Shown here piece after piece: positions 17,048-26,006 of a stretch of 64,000 nucleotides of DNA. The position numbers were made by a program, and so were the translations under genes. The notes beneath the pieces were generated by a model, which saw only the letters and a list, made by a program, of their open reading frames with translations, searched no databases and was not told the DNA's origin. Origin of the DNA: Agrobacterium cavarae (GTDB taxonomy: Bacteria; Pseudomonadota; Alphaproteobacteria; Rhizobiales; Rhizobiaceae); NCBI RefSeq assembly GCF_004310285.1, contig NZ_SISF01000033.1, forward strand, positions 372,001 through 436,000. Direction: 5' to 3'. How positions within the stretch are numbered: the first letter of the stretch is position 1; each line of letters begins with the position of its first letter.

Positions 17048-17410
17048 ATGAAAAAGTTGATTATCGCTGGCGCCGCGCTCTTCCTTGCGGCCGGAACCGC
17101 CTTTGCCCAGCAGCCACCACCACCGCCGCCTCCGCCGGCAGCACCGGCTGACGGAATGGCAAAGCCCGACGCTCCGCCGCCACCACCGCCACCAGGCCCT
17201 CGCGGCCCCATGGAGCGCGGCCCCGGCCCAGATGGTCCAGGTCCGGACGGCCCGCGCGGTCATATGCCTCCGCCGCCGCCACCTTCCAAGGGTGCGCATT
17301 TCCGCATCGAGAGCGGCGAGACCAAGATCGACGTCAAATGCGCCGACGATGAACCGATGAAAGCTTGCGCCGATATCATGATGCAGCTCATCGACAAGAT
17401 GAACGATTAA
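17048..17410 (+). CDS. Exported proline-rich protein
   Basis: This 120-residue protein has a signal peptide (MKKLIIAGAALFLAAGTAFA, cleavage before QQ). The mature N-terminal half is almost all Pro, Gly and Ala, with three polyproline tracts of seven or eight residues and GPGPDGPGPDGP repeats, so it is disordered. A conserved-looking C-terminal module (residues 84-120) contains two cysteines (DVKCADDE, KACADIMM) probably joined by a disulfide. Start has GAGG upstream. Function unknown; a periplasmic spacer or scaffold is a guess. Confidence 0.85.
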   Translation: MKKLIIAGAALFLAAGTAFAQQPPPPPPPPAAPADGMAKPDAPPPPPPPGPRGPMERGPGPDGPGPDGPRGHMPPPPPPSKGAHFRIESGETKIDVKCADDEPMKACADIMMQLIDKMND

Positions 17411-17465
17411 GCCTTTGTATGTGGCAGGGTGGCGATGCGCTGCCCTGCCGCCTCACGCTTGTCGA

Positions 17466-18839
17466 TCAGAACCGGATCGACGCTTTCAGCCCCTGTCCAC
17501 CCGCGCCATCTTCGAGCACAAGTTCCGCCTTGAAGAGCGTCGCGATCTCCTCGACGATCGCCAGCCCCAGCCCAGCGCCGGGCGCCACATTCCCCTCGCC
17601 GCGCGCAAAGCGCTGGCGGACGATAGCGCGCTTCTCGGCTGGGATGCCGATGCCGTTGTCCTCCACTTCCAGACAGGCCCTGCCATCGATCTTGCGCACC
17701 CGCACGGTGATCTCACTGCCGCGCCCCGCATAGGCAATCGCATTGCTGATGAGGTTGCCCAGAAGTTCGCGAAGCAGCAGCGGTTCAGCCTCGACGGTCG
17801 CAGGCTCCACCTCCTCGAAACCGAGGTCGATATCGGCATCTGCCGCACTCGGCACGAAATCCGCCGTCACCGATTGGGCAAGTGAAACGAGATCGACAGC
17901 GATGAGGCTCTGCTTCTCGCCGGAGCCCGCGGCATCGATATTGGCCATGCGCAGAAGCTGCGCCAGAATGTGCTCGGCATGCGCAACGGAAGCATCGCCT
18001 TTCTTGGCTGCTGCCTTGGCCTCTTCCAGCGTCTGGGCACGCGCGGCCAGCGCCAACTGGGTGCGGATGATGGCAAGCGGCGTGCGCAACTGGTGGCTGG
18101 CATTGCCGGTGAAATGGCGCAAAGCATCGAGTGCCGATTGCAGCCGGACCATGAAGGAGTTGACCGTTTCCACCAGGTTCTCGACCTCGACCGGTACGGA
18201 TTGACGGATCGGATGCAGATCGTCCGGGCTGCGCTCGTCGATCGCCTCGCTCAAGCGATAGAGAGGCCGAAGCGATATAGTCACTGCCACCCAGACAATC
18301 GCTGCGGCACCGAGGATCATCAGCAGCAGTCGCAGCGCCGAGCGCAGGATGATGGCGCGGGCAAGCCGGCTGCGGGCAATGGTGGTTTCCGCCACCGTGA
18401 CCGTAAAGGGCACGGAGTTGATCCCGGTGGAGGCAAAGCGGCGCAGGCCTGCAATCCGGATCGGCTCGCCACGAAACACGCCGTCCATGTAGCGCGGGCT
18501 ATCGCCTTGCAGGCCATTCACCGAAGGAAGGTTCTGGTAGCCCGTGAGAAACTGGCCGTTCGGCCCGTCCACCCGGTAAAACACGCGATCCTGTGCAGCT
18601 GACGTCAGCATCTCCAGCGCGACATAGGGAATATCGACTTCCAGCGTGCCGTTCTCCGCCACGACGACGCGCTCGGCAATAGCAAGCGCCGAACCGGAGA
18701 GTACGCGGTCCGAGACGATATTGGCGGTGTTGATCGCTTCGCGATAGGTGTCGGCCAGTGCCACGCAGCCGATGATCGCGGTAGACACCAAGAGCCAGCC
18801 GAGAAGCCTGCGCCGAAGCGAATAGGCGACCTTTCTCAT
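17466..18839 (-). CDS. tctE: Sensor histidine kinase (TctE-type)
   Basis: This 457-residue inner-membrane kinase has a first helix at about 12-30, a periplasmic sensing loop (31-165), and a second helix at about 168-190. A linker and the dimerisation domain follow, with phospho-acceptor His249 in GNASHQLRTPLAIIR. The ATP-binding domain shows ELLGNLISNAIAYA, EDNGIGIP and GAGLGLAIV. The four-base overlap with the response regulator, and the nearby tctCBA genes, point to control of tricarboxylate uptake. The ligand is inferred. Confidence 0.92.
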   Translation of the reverse strand: MRKVAYSLRRRLLGWLLVSTAIIGCVALADTYREAINTANIVSDRVLSGSALAIAERVVVAENGTLEVDIPYVALEMLTSAAQDRVFYRVDGPNGQFLTGYQNLPSVNGLQGDSPRYMDGVFRGEPIRIAGLRRFASTGINSVPFTVTVAETTIARSRLARAIILRSALRLLLMILGAAAIVWVAVTISLRPLYRLSEAIDERSPDDLHPIRQSVPVEVENLVETVNSFMVRLQSALDALRHFTGNASHQLRTPLAIIRTQLALAARAQTLEEAKAAAKKGDASVAHAEHILAQLLRMANIDAAGSGEKQSLIAVDLVSLAQSVTADFVPSAADADIDLGFEEVEPATVEAEPLLLRELLGNLISNAIAYAGRGSEITVRVRKIDGRACLEVEDNGIGIPAEKRAIVRQRFARGEGNVAPGAGLGLAIVEEIATLFKAELVLEDGAGGQGLKASIRF

Positions 18840-19516
18840 TCGGCGGCCTCGGCCAGCCTTTCGAGATAATAGCCAATGCCGCGCGCCGTCTTTACCGTCA
18901 GCCCGTGCGGTGCCAGGCGCTTGCGCAACCGGCTGACATATTGCTCGATGGCATTGCCGGAAAGCTCGTCGTCAAAGCCTGTCAGCGACTGGACGATCGC
19001 CTCCTTCGCCACCACCTTGCCTGCGCGCATGAAGAGGACCTCGAGCAGCGCCACTTCGCGCGCCGGAAGATCGATCGGATGACCACCGGCGGAAAAGGTG
19101 CGCGAGGTGAGATCGAAGGAGACATTGCCGAAGCTGACGAGAGAGGAGCGCAGGCCGGCGTTACGACGCAAAAGCACCCGCACCCGCGCCTCGAACTCGG
19201 CAATGTCGAAGGGCTTGATCATGTAATCGTCGGCGCCGAGATCGAGCCCCCTCACCTTCTCCTCAGGCGTGCCGCGCGCCGTCAGGATCAACACGGCAGC
19301 CTTGTCCTGGCGCGCGCGCATGGAGCGCAGCACATCGATACCATCCTTTTCCGGCAGGTTGAGATCGAGAATGACAAGGTCGAAATTTTCAGCGGCAATT
19401 GCCGCATCGGCCGAATTGCCATCGGACACCACGTCCACGGCATAGCCACTGCCACGCAACAGCGCAGACAGTCCCTCCGACAGAACCTGATTGTCCTCCA
19501 CCAGCAGAATGCGCAA
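18836..19516 (-). CDS. tctD: Response regulator (TctD-type, OmpR family)
   Basis: This 226-residue protein has a receiver domain (residues 1-118) with acidic pocket VEDN and phospho-acceptor Asp51 in VILDLNLP, Thr in LTARGTPEEKV and Lys in YMIKPF. A C-terminal winged-helix DNA-binding domain follows (LPAREVALLEVLFMRAGKVV to KTARGIGYYLE). It is first in the operon with the kinase. Its likely targets are the divergent gene at 19629 and tctCBA. Confidence 0.92.
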   Translation of the reverse strand: MRILLVEDNQVLSEGLSALLRGSGYAVDVVSDGNSADAAIAAENFDLVILDLNLPEKDGIDVLRSMRARQDKAAVLILTARGTPEEKVRGLDLGADDYMIKPFDIAEFEARVRVLLRRNAGLRSSLVSFGNVSFDLTSRTFSAGGHPIDLPAREVALLEVLFMRAGKVVAKEAIVQSLTGFDDELSGNAIEQYVSRLRKRLAPHGLTVKTARGIGYYLERLAEAAE

Positions 19517-19628
19517 ACGTCAAATCCCTCTTTCCCCCCGGACGTTAGCGAAGTCGCTCGCGCTTGTGAATGCCCATCTCGAAGCGACTGCTCATGAACC
19601 CCGCTTGTGAAGAACAGCGCCCTGCGGC

Positions 19629-20708
19629 ATGATTGCGCCCATGCGTATTGCCCTTGCCCTTTGTCTTGTCCTTCTCGGCACTGCCGCCTCGCAAGCGCAG
19701 CCGATGCTCTTTCCCGCGCTTTCGGGGAAGAAGGATGCGCAGACGCTTGTGGTCTATTCCTCGCTCGATGAGCCGCTCGCAACCCCGATGATCGAAGGCT
19801 TTCAGCGCGCCAACCCGGATGTGGCCGTCTCCTATGAGGACATGCTGACCGGCGAGATCTATGACCGCATCGTGGCAGAGACCGATAGCGGCAAGAAGAC
19901 CGCCGACTTTGCCTTTTCCTCCGCCATGGACCTGCAGGTCAAGCTCAGCAATGACGGCTACGCCCAGCGCTCCGACCTGCCCGGCAGCGCGCTCTGGCCC
20001 GCCTGGGCCAACTGGCGCAACACCGCTTACGCGCTGACCTTCGAACCCGCCGTCTTCGTCTATCACAAGCCGAGCTTCGTCAACGAGAAGCCACCGACAA
20101 GCCGCGCCGAGTTCGTCGATTATCTTCAGCGCCACGCCAAGGATATCCACGGCCGCATCGCCACCTATGACATCGAGCGCTCCGGCGTCGGCTTTCTCTT
20201 CATGTCGCGCGACCAGGAGCAGTTCGGCGATATCTGGAACGTCATCAAGGCCATGGGTGCGGCGGGCGTGAAGGTCTATTCCACCAGCTCCGCCATTCTC
20301 GAGCGCATCTCCGATGGCCGCTTCGTGCTGGGTTACAACATCCTCGGTTCATACGCTGCCGATTGGGCCGCCCGCCACCCGGATGTCGGCATCATGCTGC
20401 CAAGCGATTATACCGTCGTCATGTCGCGCATCGGCCTCGTGCCGCAGGCCGCAGCCAATCCAGAACTCGGCCGCCGCTATCTGCAGTTCTTCATGTCGAA
20501 AGAGGGCCAGACGATCATGGCACGGCAACTGCAGATCCCGGCCGTCAGTCCGGAAGTGGCCGGCGAAAACACCGCCAACACCATGCAGGCCATCCACGGT
20601 GCGCAACTGCGCCCTGTTCCCGTCAGCCCCGGCCTGATGGTCTATCTCGACCAGGTCAAGCGCGCCCGCATCATCGAGCGCTGGAACGAGGCCTTACGGT
20701 CGCAGTAA
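19629..20708 (+). CDS. Periplasmic ABC-type binding protein near the Tct genes
   Basis: This 359-residue protein has a signal peptide (cleavage after ASQA; the start may be ATG at 19629 or 19641). It belongs to the iron/spermidine-type extracellular binding fold: TLVVYSSLDEPLATPMIEGF starts the first lobe, with DFAFSSAMDLQVKLSNDGYAQ and GVGFLFMSRDQEQFGDIWN further on. No ABC permease or ATPase is next to it. It lies divergent from TctDE and upstream of TctCBA, a layout that recalls Salmonella PgtC, a binding-protein homologue that signals to a sensor kinase. That role is an inference. Confidence 0.87.
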   Translation: MIAPMRIALALCLVLLGTAASQAQPMLFPALSGKKDAQTLVVYSSLDEPLATPMIEGFQRANPDVAVSYEDMLTGEIYDRIVAETDSGKKTADFAFSSAMDLQVKLSNDGYAQRSDLPGSALWPAWANWRNTAYALTFEPAVFVYHKPSFVNEKPPTSRAEFVDYLQRHAKDIHGRIATYDIERSGVGFLFMSRDQEQFGDIWNVIKAMGAAGVKVYSTSSAILERISDGRFVLGYNILGSYAADWAARHPDVGIMLPSDYTVVMSRIGLVPQAAANPELGRRYLQFFMSKEGQTIMARQLQIPAVSPEVAGENTANTMQAIHGAQLRPVPVSPGLMVYLDQVKRARIIERWNEALRSQ

Positions 20709-20718
20709 TACCCCGCTT

Positions 20719-20747
20719 CTCATTCCTGTCCTTGTGACAGGAATGAG
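20719..20747. repeat. Palindromic element, 12-bp arms
   Basis: CTCATTCCTGTC and GACAGGAATGAG flank CTTGT: a perfect palindrome 11 bases after the binding-protein stop. A related pair of palindromes with the ATTCCTGTG core occurs at 44133-44241, so this is a small repeat family, and here it may also act as a terminator. The rest of the 320-base gap (20748-21028) should hold the tctCBA promoter; I cannot place it with certainty. Confidence 0.75.
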
Positions 20748-21028
20748 GGATGCCCGGGGTGATGCGACTGAAACAAAACACCCTCTCGTAAAAATTAACA
20801 GCCCGTAAACAGCGCAACCTTCATCCCGCGTCAGTTAAATGACAGCTTTGTATGGTGCTCTGCAATTCTTCTTCATGCCGTGGAGGCGGCCGGGGAAGCG
20901 GGAGGCAAGTCTCATCGCATCATACCGTTCAACAGGCAGCGTCTTCGCGCCAGGTCGGTAAATGTGCGTGCTCCTTCCGTTGTCAATGATCGCAACAATG
21001 CCGAAACGGCATTCAAGGAGGATTCACT

Positions 21029-21973
21029 TTGAAGCATTTTTTCCTCGCCTCGCTTCTGGCTGGCGCCATCGCTCTTCCCGCAGCAGCCGCTGATTACACC
21101 ATCATCGCGCCTGCCAATCCGGGCGGCGGCTGGGACCAGACGGCCCGCTCGCTGCAGACGGTTCTGCAGGAAGAGGGCATTTCCAAGAGCGTGCAGGTTC
21201 AAAACGTTCCAGGCGCTGGCGGCACCATCGGTCTTGCCCAGTTCGCAAGCCAGCAGAAGGGCAACGCCAACGCGCTGATCGTCGGCGGTTACGTCATGGT
21301 GGGTGCCATCCTCACCAACAAGGCGCCCGTCACGCTGAACGACGTCACCCCGATTGCCCGCCTGACCGGCGAATTTGAAGCGATCGTCGTTCCTGCCTCG
21401 TCGCCAATCCAGAACATCAACGATCTGGTCGCGCAGCTGAAGAAGGATCCGGGCAGCGTGTCCTGGGGCGGCGGTTCGGCTGGCGGCACCGACCACATCA
21501 CGGCGGGCCTGATTGCCAAGGCTGCCGGCGTCGATCCGACCAAGATCAACTACATCGCCTATTCCGGCGGCGGCGAAGCACTCGCCTCCATCCTCGGCGC
21601 CCAGGTCACCGCCGGCATTTCCGGCTATGGCGAATTCGAAAGCCAGGTGAAGGCCGGAACGCTTCGCCTTCTCGCCGTCACCAGCGCAGAGAAGCTTCCA
21701 GGCGTCGACGCACCGACGCTGAAGGAAAGCGGCCTCGATGTGGTCGTGCAGAACTGGCGCATGGTTGCCGCTCCTCCCGGCCTGACGGCGGATCAGGAGA
21801 AGGCTGTGAACGCCGATATCGAGAAGCTGGTCAAATCCGCCAAGTGGCAGGAAACGCTGAAGACCAAGGGCTGGACGGATACCTATCTCGCCGGTGAAGC
21901 CTTCAAGGCGGAGCTTGCCAAGGATACGGCCGCGACCGAAACCATTCTCAAAGACATCGGACTTGTAAAATGA
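21029..21973 (+). CDS. tctC: Tricarboxylate transport periplasmic binding protein
   Basis: This 314-residue member of the TctC/Bug family captures citrate-like acids for the TctAB pump. It begins with a TTG codon at 21029 placed eight bases after a strong AAGGAGG; the signal peptide MKHFFLASLLAGAIALPAAAA follows. The mature start IIAPANPGGGWDQTARSL carries the family pocket motif, and GGSAGGTDHITAGLIAKA forms the second ligand loop. It overlaps tctB by four bases. Confidence 0.94.
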   Translation: MKHFFLASLLAGAIALPAAAADYTIIAPANPGGGWDQTARSLQTVLQEEGISKSVQVQNVPGAGGTIGLAQFASQQKGNANALIVGGYVMVGAILTNKAPVTLNDVTPIARLTGEFEAIVVPASSPIQNINDLVAQLKKDPGSVSWGGGSAGGTDHITAGLIAKAAGVDPTKINYIAYSGGGEALASILGAQVTAGISGYGEFESQVKAGTLRLLAVTSAEKLPGVDAPTLKESGLDVVVQNWRMVAAPPGLTADQEKAVNADIEKLVKSAKWQETLKTKGWTDTYLAGEAFKAELAKDTAATETILKDIGLVK

Positions 21974-22464
21974 GCCAGGGTATCAACCCCTCACAATCAC
22001 AAAAACGCCGCCCTGATTGGGCGGCGCTCCTCATCGCGGTGGCGCTGGTCGCCATTGCCGCCGTCATCTTCTGGGATTCAGGCCGTCTGGCCAGCGTCAC
22101 CGGCTACTCGCCTGTTGGTCCGGCAACGGTACCTTACGCCATCGGCTTCTGTCTTGTGGGTCTGGCAATCTGGACGGCGATCGAAGCCTGGCGTGGGGAT
22201 TTCCCCGAGCGCGACCATCAGGAAGTCGGACCCGTGGTCTGGGTTGTTGCAGGCCTTGCCGCACAGATGTTGCTGTTGAAGGTTGCGGGCTTTTCCATTG
22301 CCACCGGCCTGCTGTTTGCCTTCACCGCGCGCGCTTTCGGCAAGAAGAAGCTCCACTATTCGATCCCACTCGGCATCGCGATCAGCTTCGTCGTGTGGTT
22401 CATCTTCGCGCGCCTGCTGCAGCTGTCTCTACCCGCTGGCCCGATCGAGCAGCTCTTCATCTGA
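21970..22464 (+). CDS. tctB: Tricarboxylate transport small membrane subunit
   Basis: This 164-residue protein has four predicted membrane helices (about 20-38, 52-72, 88-120 and 130-150), the standard TctB plan. It pairs with TctA to form the membrane pump. It starts within the tctC stop (ATGA overlap). A 91-base spacer separates it from tctA. Confidence 0.92.
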   Translation: MSQGINPSQSQKRRPDWAALLIAVALVAIAAVIFWDSGRLASVTGYSPVGPATVPYAIGFCLVGLAIWTAIEAWRGDFPERDHQEVGPVVWVVAGLAAQMLLLKVAGFSIATGLLFAFTARAFGKKKLHYSIPLGIAISFVVWFIFARLLQLSLPAGPIEQLFI

Positions 22465-22555
22465 CCGCAAATTATAAAACAACAAAGATCAGAGGTTTGA
22501 CCGCAGTGGGACGCGAATTCCGCGGCAGCCTCGCCCGACAGGGGAACATCTGTCC

Positions 22556-24073
22556 ATGAGCACATTCGAATTCCTTTTGCACGGTCTTGAGGTTGCAGCC
22601 CAACCCATGAACCTGCTCTACGCGCTGATCGGCGTGACACTCGGCACGGCCGTCGGCGTTCTGCCCGGCATTGGCCCGGCTCTTACCGTGGCGCTTCTCC
22701 TGCCCGTCACCTACAGGCTCGACCCTGCGGGCTCGCTCATCATGTTTGCCGGCATCTATTACGGCGGCATGTATGGCGGCTCGACCACCTCGATCCTTCT
22801 GAACACGCCGGGCGAAAGCGCCTCGATCGTGACCGCACTCGAAGGCAACAAGATGGCCCGCAAGGGTCGTGGCGGGCCGGCTCTTGCCACCGCCGCCATC
22901 GGCTCCTTCGTTGCCGGATTGATCGCAACAATAGCGCTTGCCTTCGTCGCGCCCTATATCGTCAAGCTGGCGCTGGTCTTCGGCCCGCGCGAATATTTCG
23001 CACTGATGGTTCTTGCCTTCGTCACCGTCTCGTCGGCATTCGGCGATTCGGCTCTGCGCGGCCTCACCTCGCTCTTCATCGGCTTCACGCTTGCCATTAT
23101 CGGCATCGACCAGCTGACCGGGCAGACGCGTATGAGCTTCGGCGTTCCGGACCTTCTCGATGGTGTCGAAGTCACGACGCTTGCCGTTGCCATGTTCGCC
23201 ATTGGCGAGACGCTCTTCATCGTTGCTCAGGGCCAGACCGGCCAGGACAAGATCGAAGCCGTCAAGGGCTCCATCTGGATGAGCGCGCAGGACTGGGCAC
23301 GCTCCTGGAAGCCATGGCTGCGCGGCACCTTGATCGGCTTCCCCATCGGTGCGATGCCTGCGGGCGGTGCGGAAATCGGTACCTTCCTCTCCTATGCGAC
23401 GGAGAAGAAGCTGAGCAAATATCCGGAAGAATTCGGTGAAGGCGCCATCGAAGGCGTTGCCGGTCCGGAAGCGGCCAACAACGCATCGGCAGCCGGCACG
23501 CTCGTTCCGCTCCTGACGCTCGGCCTGCCCACCACGGCAACCGCCGCCATCATGCTCGCGGGCTTCCAGCAATATGGCCTGCAGCCCGGCCCGCTGCTGT
23601 TTGCCACCAATCCGCAGCTCGTCTGGGGCCTGATCGCCAGCCTCTTCATCGCCAACCTCATGCTGCTGGTTCTCAACCTGCCGCTGATCGGCCTGTGGGT
23701 GAAGCTGCTGACCATTCCGAAGCCATGGCTTTATGCCGGCATTCTGCTGTTTGCGACGCTCGGCACCATCGGCGCCAATCCATCGGTCTTCGAACTCGGC
23801 ATGCTGCTCGCCTTCGGTATCCTCGGCTATATCATGCGCATCTTCGGCTATCCGATCGCGCCGGCTGTCGTTGGCCTCATCCTCGGCCCGCTTGCCGAAC
23901 AACAGCTGCGCCGTGCACTTGCCATCGGCCAGGGTGACCCGAGCGTCCTCTTCACCTCGCCCATCGCCGTCGGCCTCTTCCTCGTCGCCGCAGCAGCCTT
24001 CATCGTTCCGCTGATCATGCGTATTCGCGGACGCGGCCAGGTTCTGACGCAGCTTGCGGCCAACGAAGACTGA
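22556..24073 (+). CDS. tctA: Tricarboxylate transport large membrane subunit
   Basis: This 505-residue protein has about ten to twelve membrane helices. The family signature is at the N-terminus: GVTLGTAVGVLPGIGPALTVALLLP, then YYGGMYGGSTTSILLNTPGE, repeated in the second half as GTFLSYATEKKLSKYPEEFG and GPEAANNASAAGTLVPLLTLG. These two related halves form the substrate path. It is the last gene of tctCBA and has its own terminator. Confidence 0.95.
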   Translation: MSTFEFLLHGLEVAAQPMNLLYALIGVTLGTAVGVLPGIGPALTVALLLPVTYRLDPAGSLIMFAGIYYGGMYGGSTTSILLNTPGESASIVTALEGNKMARKGRGGPALATAAIGSFVAGLIATIALAFVAPYIVKLALVFGPREYFALMVLAFVTVSSAFGDSALRGLTSLFIGFTLAIIGIDQLTGQTRMSFGVPDLLDGVEVTTLAVAMFAIGETLFIVAQGQTGQDKIEAVKGSIWMSAQDWARSWKPWLRGTLIGFPIGAMPAGGAEIGTFLSYATEKKLSKYPEEFGEGAIEGVAGPEAANNASAAGTLVPLLTLGLPTTATAAIMLAGFQQYGLQPGPLLFATNPQLVWGLIASLFIANLMLLVLNLPLIGLWVKLLTIPKPWLYAGILLFATLGTIGANPSVFELGMLLAFGILGYIMRIFGYPIAPAVVGLILGPLAEQQLRRALAIGQGDPSVLFTSPIAVGLFLVAAAAFIVPLIMRIRGRGQVLTQLAANED

Positions 24074-24097
24074 TCGTAACCAGAACACCTCCCAAGA

Positions 24098-24135
24098 CAA
24101 AGAGCCCCGTATCTTGCACGATGCGGGGCTCTTTC
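24098..24135 (+). terminator. Intrinsic terminator after tctA
   Basis: AAAGAGCCCCG pairs with CGGGGCTCTTT around a 14-base loop, 25 bases after the tctA stop, followed by CCTTTG. Confidence 0.82.
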
Positions 24136-24202
24136 CTTTGGAACAGACGCGAAGAGCCTGAGTTACACTCTCATACTTCACCTACATTCAACGGGAGCCA
24201 CC

Positions 24203-24463
24203 ATGCGTAAACTCGGCCTTCTCCTCGTTCTGGCGCTTGCCTCCTGCTCCACAGCCGGGTCCACCGTCGAACCCATTCCTGGCAGCATTACCTATGGCGG
24301 CCAGCCGCGAGAGAGATTGGTGAAGTCGCCGGCAGGCTCCACCTTCAGCCATAGCTTCCGCACCGGCGACGGACGCCTTGCGCTGGAAACCTATCGGATC
24401 GAGCCGGACCGTTCGCTGACCCTTCTGCGCCGCGAGATCATCAGCGACTATCCGGAAAACTGA
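24203..24463 (+). CDS. Small lipoprotein of unknown function
   Basis: This 86-residue protein has a lipoprotein signal with lipobox ALASC, cysteine at residue 15. The mature part (GSITYGGQPRERLVKSPAGS, then HSFRTGDGRLALETYRIEPD) is short and beta-like. GGGAG precedes the start by 6 bases. I recognise no family. A copy of the dispersed repeat follows its stop. Confidence 0.78.
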   Translation: MRKLGLLLVLALASCSTAGSTVEPIPGSITYGGQPRERLVKSPAGSTFSHSFRTGDGRLALETYRIEPDRSLTLLRREIISDYPEN

Positions 24464-24471
24464 CCGCGCGC

Positions 24472-24575
24472 TAAAGCATGGTCCACGCAAAAGTGTGCAG
24501 CGGTTTTGCGCGACATGCGACAAAACAAGGACTTAAAGCGTATGGAGCGGATCTGAAAATCGCGACACGCTTTAA
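24472..24575. repeat. RIME-like dispersed repeat, copy 4
   Basis: Starts TAAAGCATGGTCCACGCAAAAG and ends CGCGACACGCTTTAA. The left palindrome carries changes (GGTCCACG for GTCGCG) and has lost the ATAACG segment of its right arm; the right palindrome is intact. Confidence 0.85.
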
Positions 24576-24691
24576 GCGCCGCGCAAATTTTCCCTCGTCC
24601 CTTTGACGGCAACGGAACATCACAAGCCGCTGCCCGTTCCTCTCCTGAACAGCACAAGCGGCGCATCGCCGCGACCGTCCAGGAGAAGAAA

Positions 24692-25180
24692 ATGAAAGCC
24701 CACAAGACCAGAAACGACCTGCCCTCCAACACCAAATCCACGGTGATCGGGCTTTTGAACGAAGCGCTGGCTTCGATGATCGATCTGGCACTCCTTACCA
24801 AGCAGGCACACTGGAACCTCAAGGGTTCGCAGTTCATTGCCGTGCACGAGCTTCTCGACAGCTTCCGCAAGCTGATCGACAACCACACCGACATTATCGC
24901 AGAACGCGCCGTCCAGCTCGGCGGCACCGCACTCGGCAGCCTTCAGGCGGTCTCGTCCACCACTAAGCTCAAGGCTTACCCGACCGATATCTACAAGATC
25001 CATGATCATCTGGATGAGCTGATCGAGCGCTATGGCGATGTCGCCAATCTGGTGCGCAAGTCGATCGATGAGGCGGATGAGGCAGGCGACGCCAGCACGG
25101 CGGATATCTTCACTGCCGCCTCGCGCGATCTCGACAAGTCGCTGTGGTTCCTTGAAGCCCACGTGCAGGAAAAAGCCTGA
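24692..25180 (+). CDS. dps: DNA-binding ferritin-like protein Dps
   Basis: This 162-residue protein forms a dodecamer that stores iron and shields DNA under starvation and oxidative stress. The inter-subunit ferroxidase residues have the spacing of E. coli Dps: His40 (KQAHWNLKG), His52, Asp56 (VHELLDSF), Asp67 and Glu71 (DNHTDIIAERA). The N-terminal tail is basic (MKAHKTRND), as needed for DNA contact. AGGAGAAG lies just before the start. Confidence 0.96.
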   Translation: MKAHKTRNDLPSNTKSTVIGLLNEALASMIDLALLTKQAHWNLKGSQFIAVHELLDSFRKLIDNHTDIIAERAVQLGGTALGSLQAVSSTTKLKAYPTDIYKIHDHLDELIERYGDVANLVRKSIDEADEAGDASTADIFTAASRDLDKSLWFLEAHVQEKA

Positions 25181-25186
25181 CACGAC

Positions 25187-25214
25187 AAAGCGCCCGGCCA
25201 AGACCGGGCGCTTT
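25187..25214 (+). terminator. Intrinsic terminator after dps
   Basis: AAAGCGCCCGG pairs with CCGGGCGCTTT around CCAAGA, a few bases after the dps stop. Confidence 0.85.
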
Positions 25215-25232
25215 CACCAAGATAGTGCGGAC

Positions 25233-25336
25233 TAAAGCATGTCGCGCAAAAGTGTTCAGCGGTTTTGCGATAACGACATGCGACAAAACAAGGCCTAAAG
25301 CGAAGGAGCGAATCTGAAAGATCGCGACGCGCTTTA
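25233..25336. repeat. RIME-like dispersed repeat, copy 5
   Basis: Starts TAAAGCATGTCGCGCAAAAG and ends CGCGACGCGCTTTA. It lies between two genes that converge, and its last three bases (TTA, 25334-25336) are the TAA stop codon of the minus-strand gene at 25334. Confidence 0.87.
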
Positions 25337-25555
25337 GTGCCGCCGCAAGACTGCGCGGCCGATGTCCCGAAGCATGTCGTGATCAAGAATGCCGCGCTGG
25401 GCGCTTCTGATCAGCACGGCGGCACATTCATTCGCCACCTGACTGCTGCGATCCTCCAAGCATTCGAAACAAACACCGTCAAATATAGTCTGCAGATCCG
25501 TGACCTGCTGGGGCGACAACTGTCCGCCGACTCGTTGAAATGCCGCGTACGACAA
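25334..25555 (-). CDS. Small protein of unknown function
   Basis: This 73-residue protein (MSYAAFQRVGGQLSPQQVTD...) looks helical and contains a pattern of hydrophobic positions consistent with a folded domain, with two cysteines in GVCFECLED. Its composition resembles genuine rhizobial small proteins more than a chance frame. Its stop codon is supplied by the dispersed repeat, so the original C-terminus may have differed. I know no function. Confidence 0.55.
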   Translation of the reverse strand: MSYAAFQRVGGQLSPQQVTDLQTIFDGVCFECLEDRSSQVANECAAVLIRSAQRGILDHDMLRDIGRAVLRRH

Positions 25556-25733
25556 GGCTCATCCTCCCGCAACATGCTGACAAACGATGTTAATTTCCAT
25601 GAACACTTAATTTTTACACCTGATCGAATCGGATGTCGAATCAGATTTTAACGAATTATCAATCATTCATTTATTGGAACCACAGCTTCATGCGCCCGTT
25701 ATATCTCCAGAATGCAATAGAGGAGACACCACC

Positions 25734-25937
25734 ATGGACTGGAACCGCGTCGAAGGTAACTGGAGGCAGGTCAAGGGCAAGATCAAGGAGCAGTGGGGCA
25801 AACTCACTGACGATGATCTGGACCAGATCGCAGGCAAGCGCGACCAGCTGGAGGGTAAGATCCAGGAGCGCTATGGCGTTGAAAAGGATCGCGTCAAGAG
25901 CGACGTCGACAGCTGGTACGGCCGCCAGGGCTGGTAA
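25734..25937 (+). CDS. CsbD-like stress protein
   Basis: This 67-residue hydrophilic protein matches the CsbD family: MDWNRVEGNWRQVKGKIKEQ, WGKLTDDDLDQIAGKRDQLEG, and a C-terminal WYGRQGW. Family members are induced in stationary phase or by general stress and have no known biochemical role. ATG at 25734 follows AGAGGAGA at a good distance; the frame is open upstream but not protein-like. Confidence 0.92.
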   Translation: MDWNRVEGNWRQVKGKIKEQWGKLTDDDLDQIAGKRDQLEGKIQERYGVEKDRVKSDVDSWYGRQGW

Positions 25938-26006
25938 CCGCACACTAGCAAATTTATCCGAGAACGGGCTGCGTAACACGCGGCCCGTTTTCACGTTTGG
26001 ATTGCG

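Noticed and set aside
22472..24181. 569-codon minus-strand open frame across tctA
   Set aside because: Antisense of a strongly conserved transporter gene; composition (Glu/Arg/Asp-rich, low-complexity) is typical of shadow frames.
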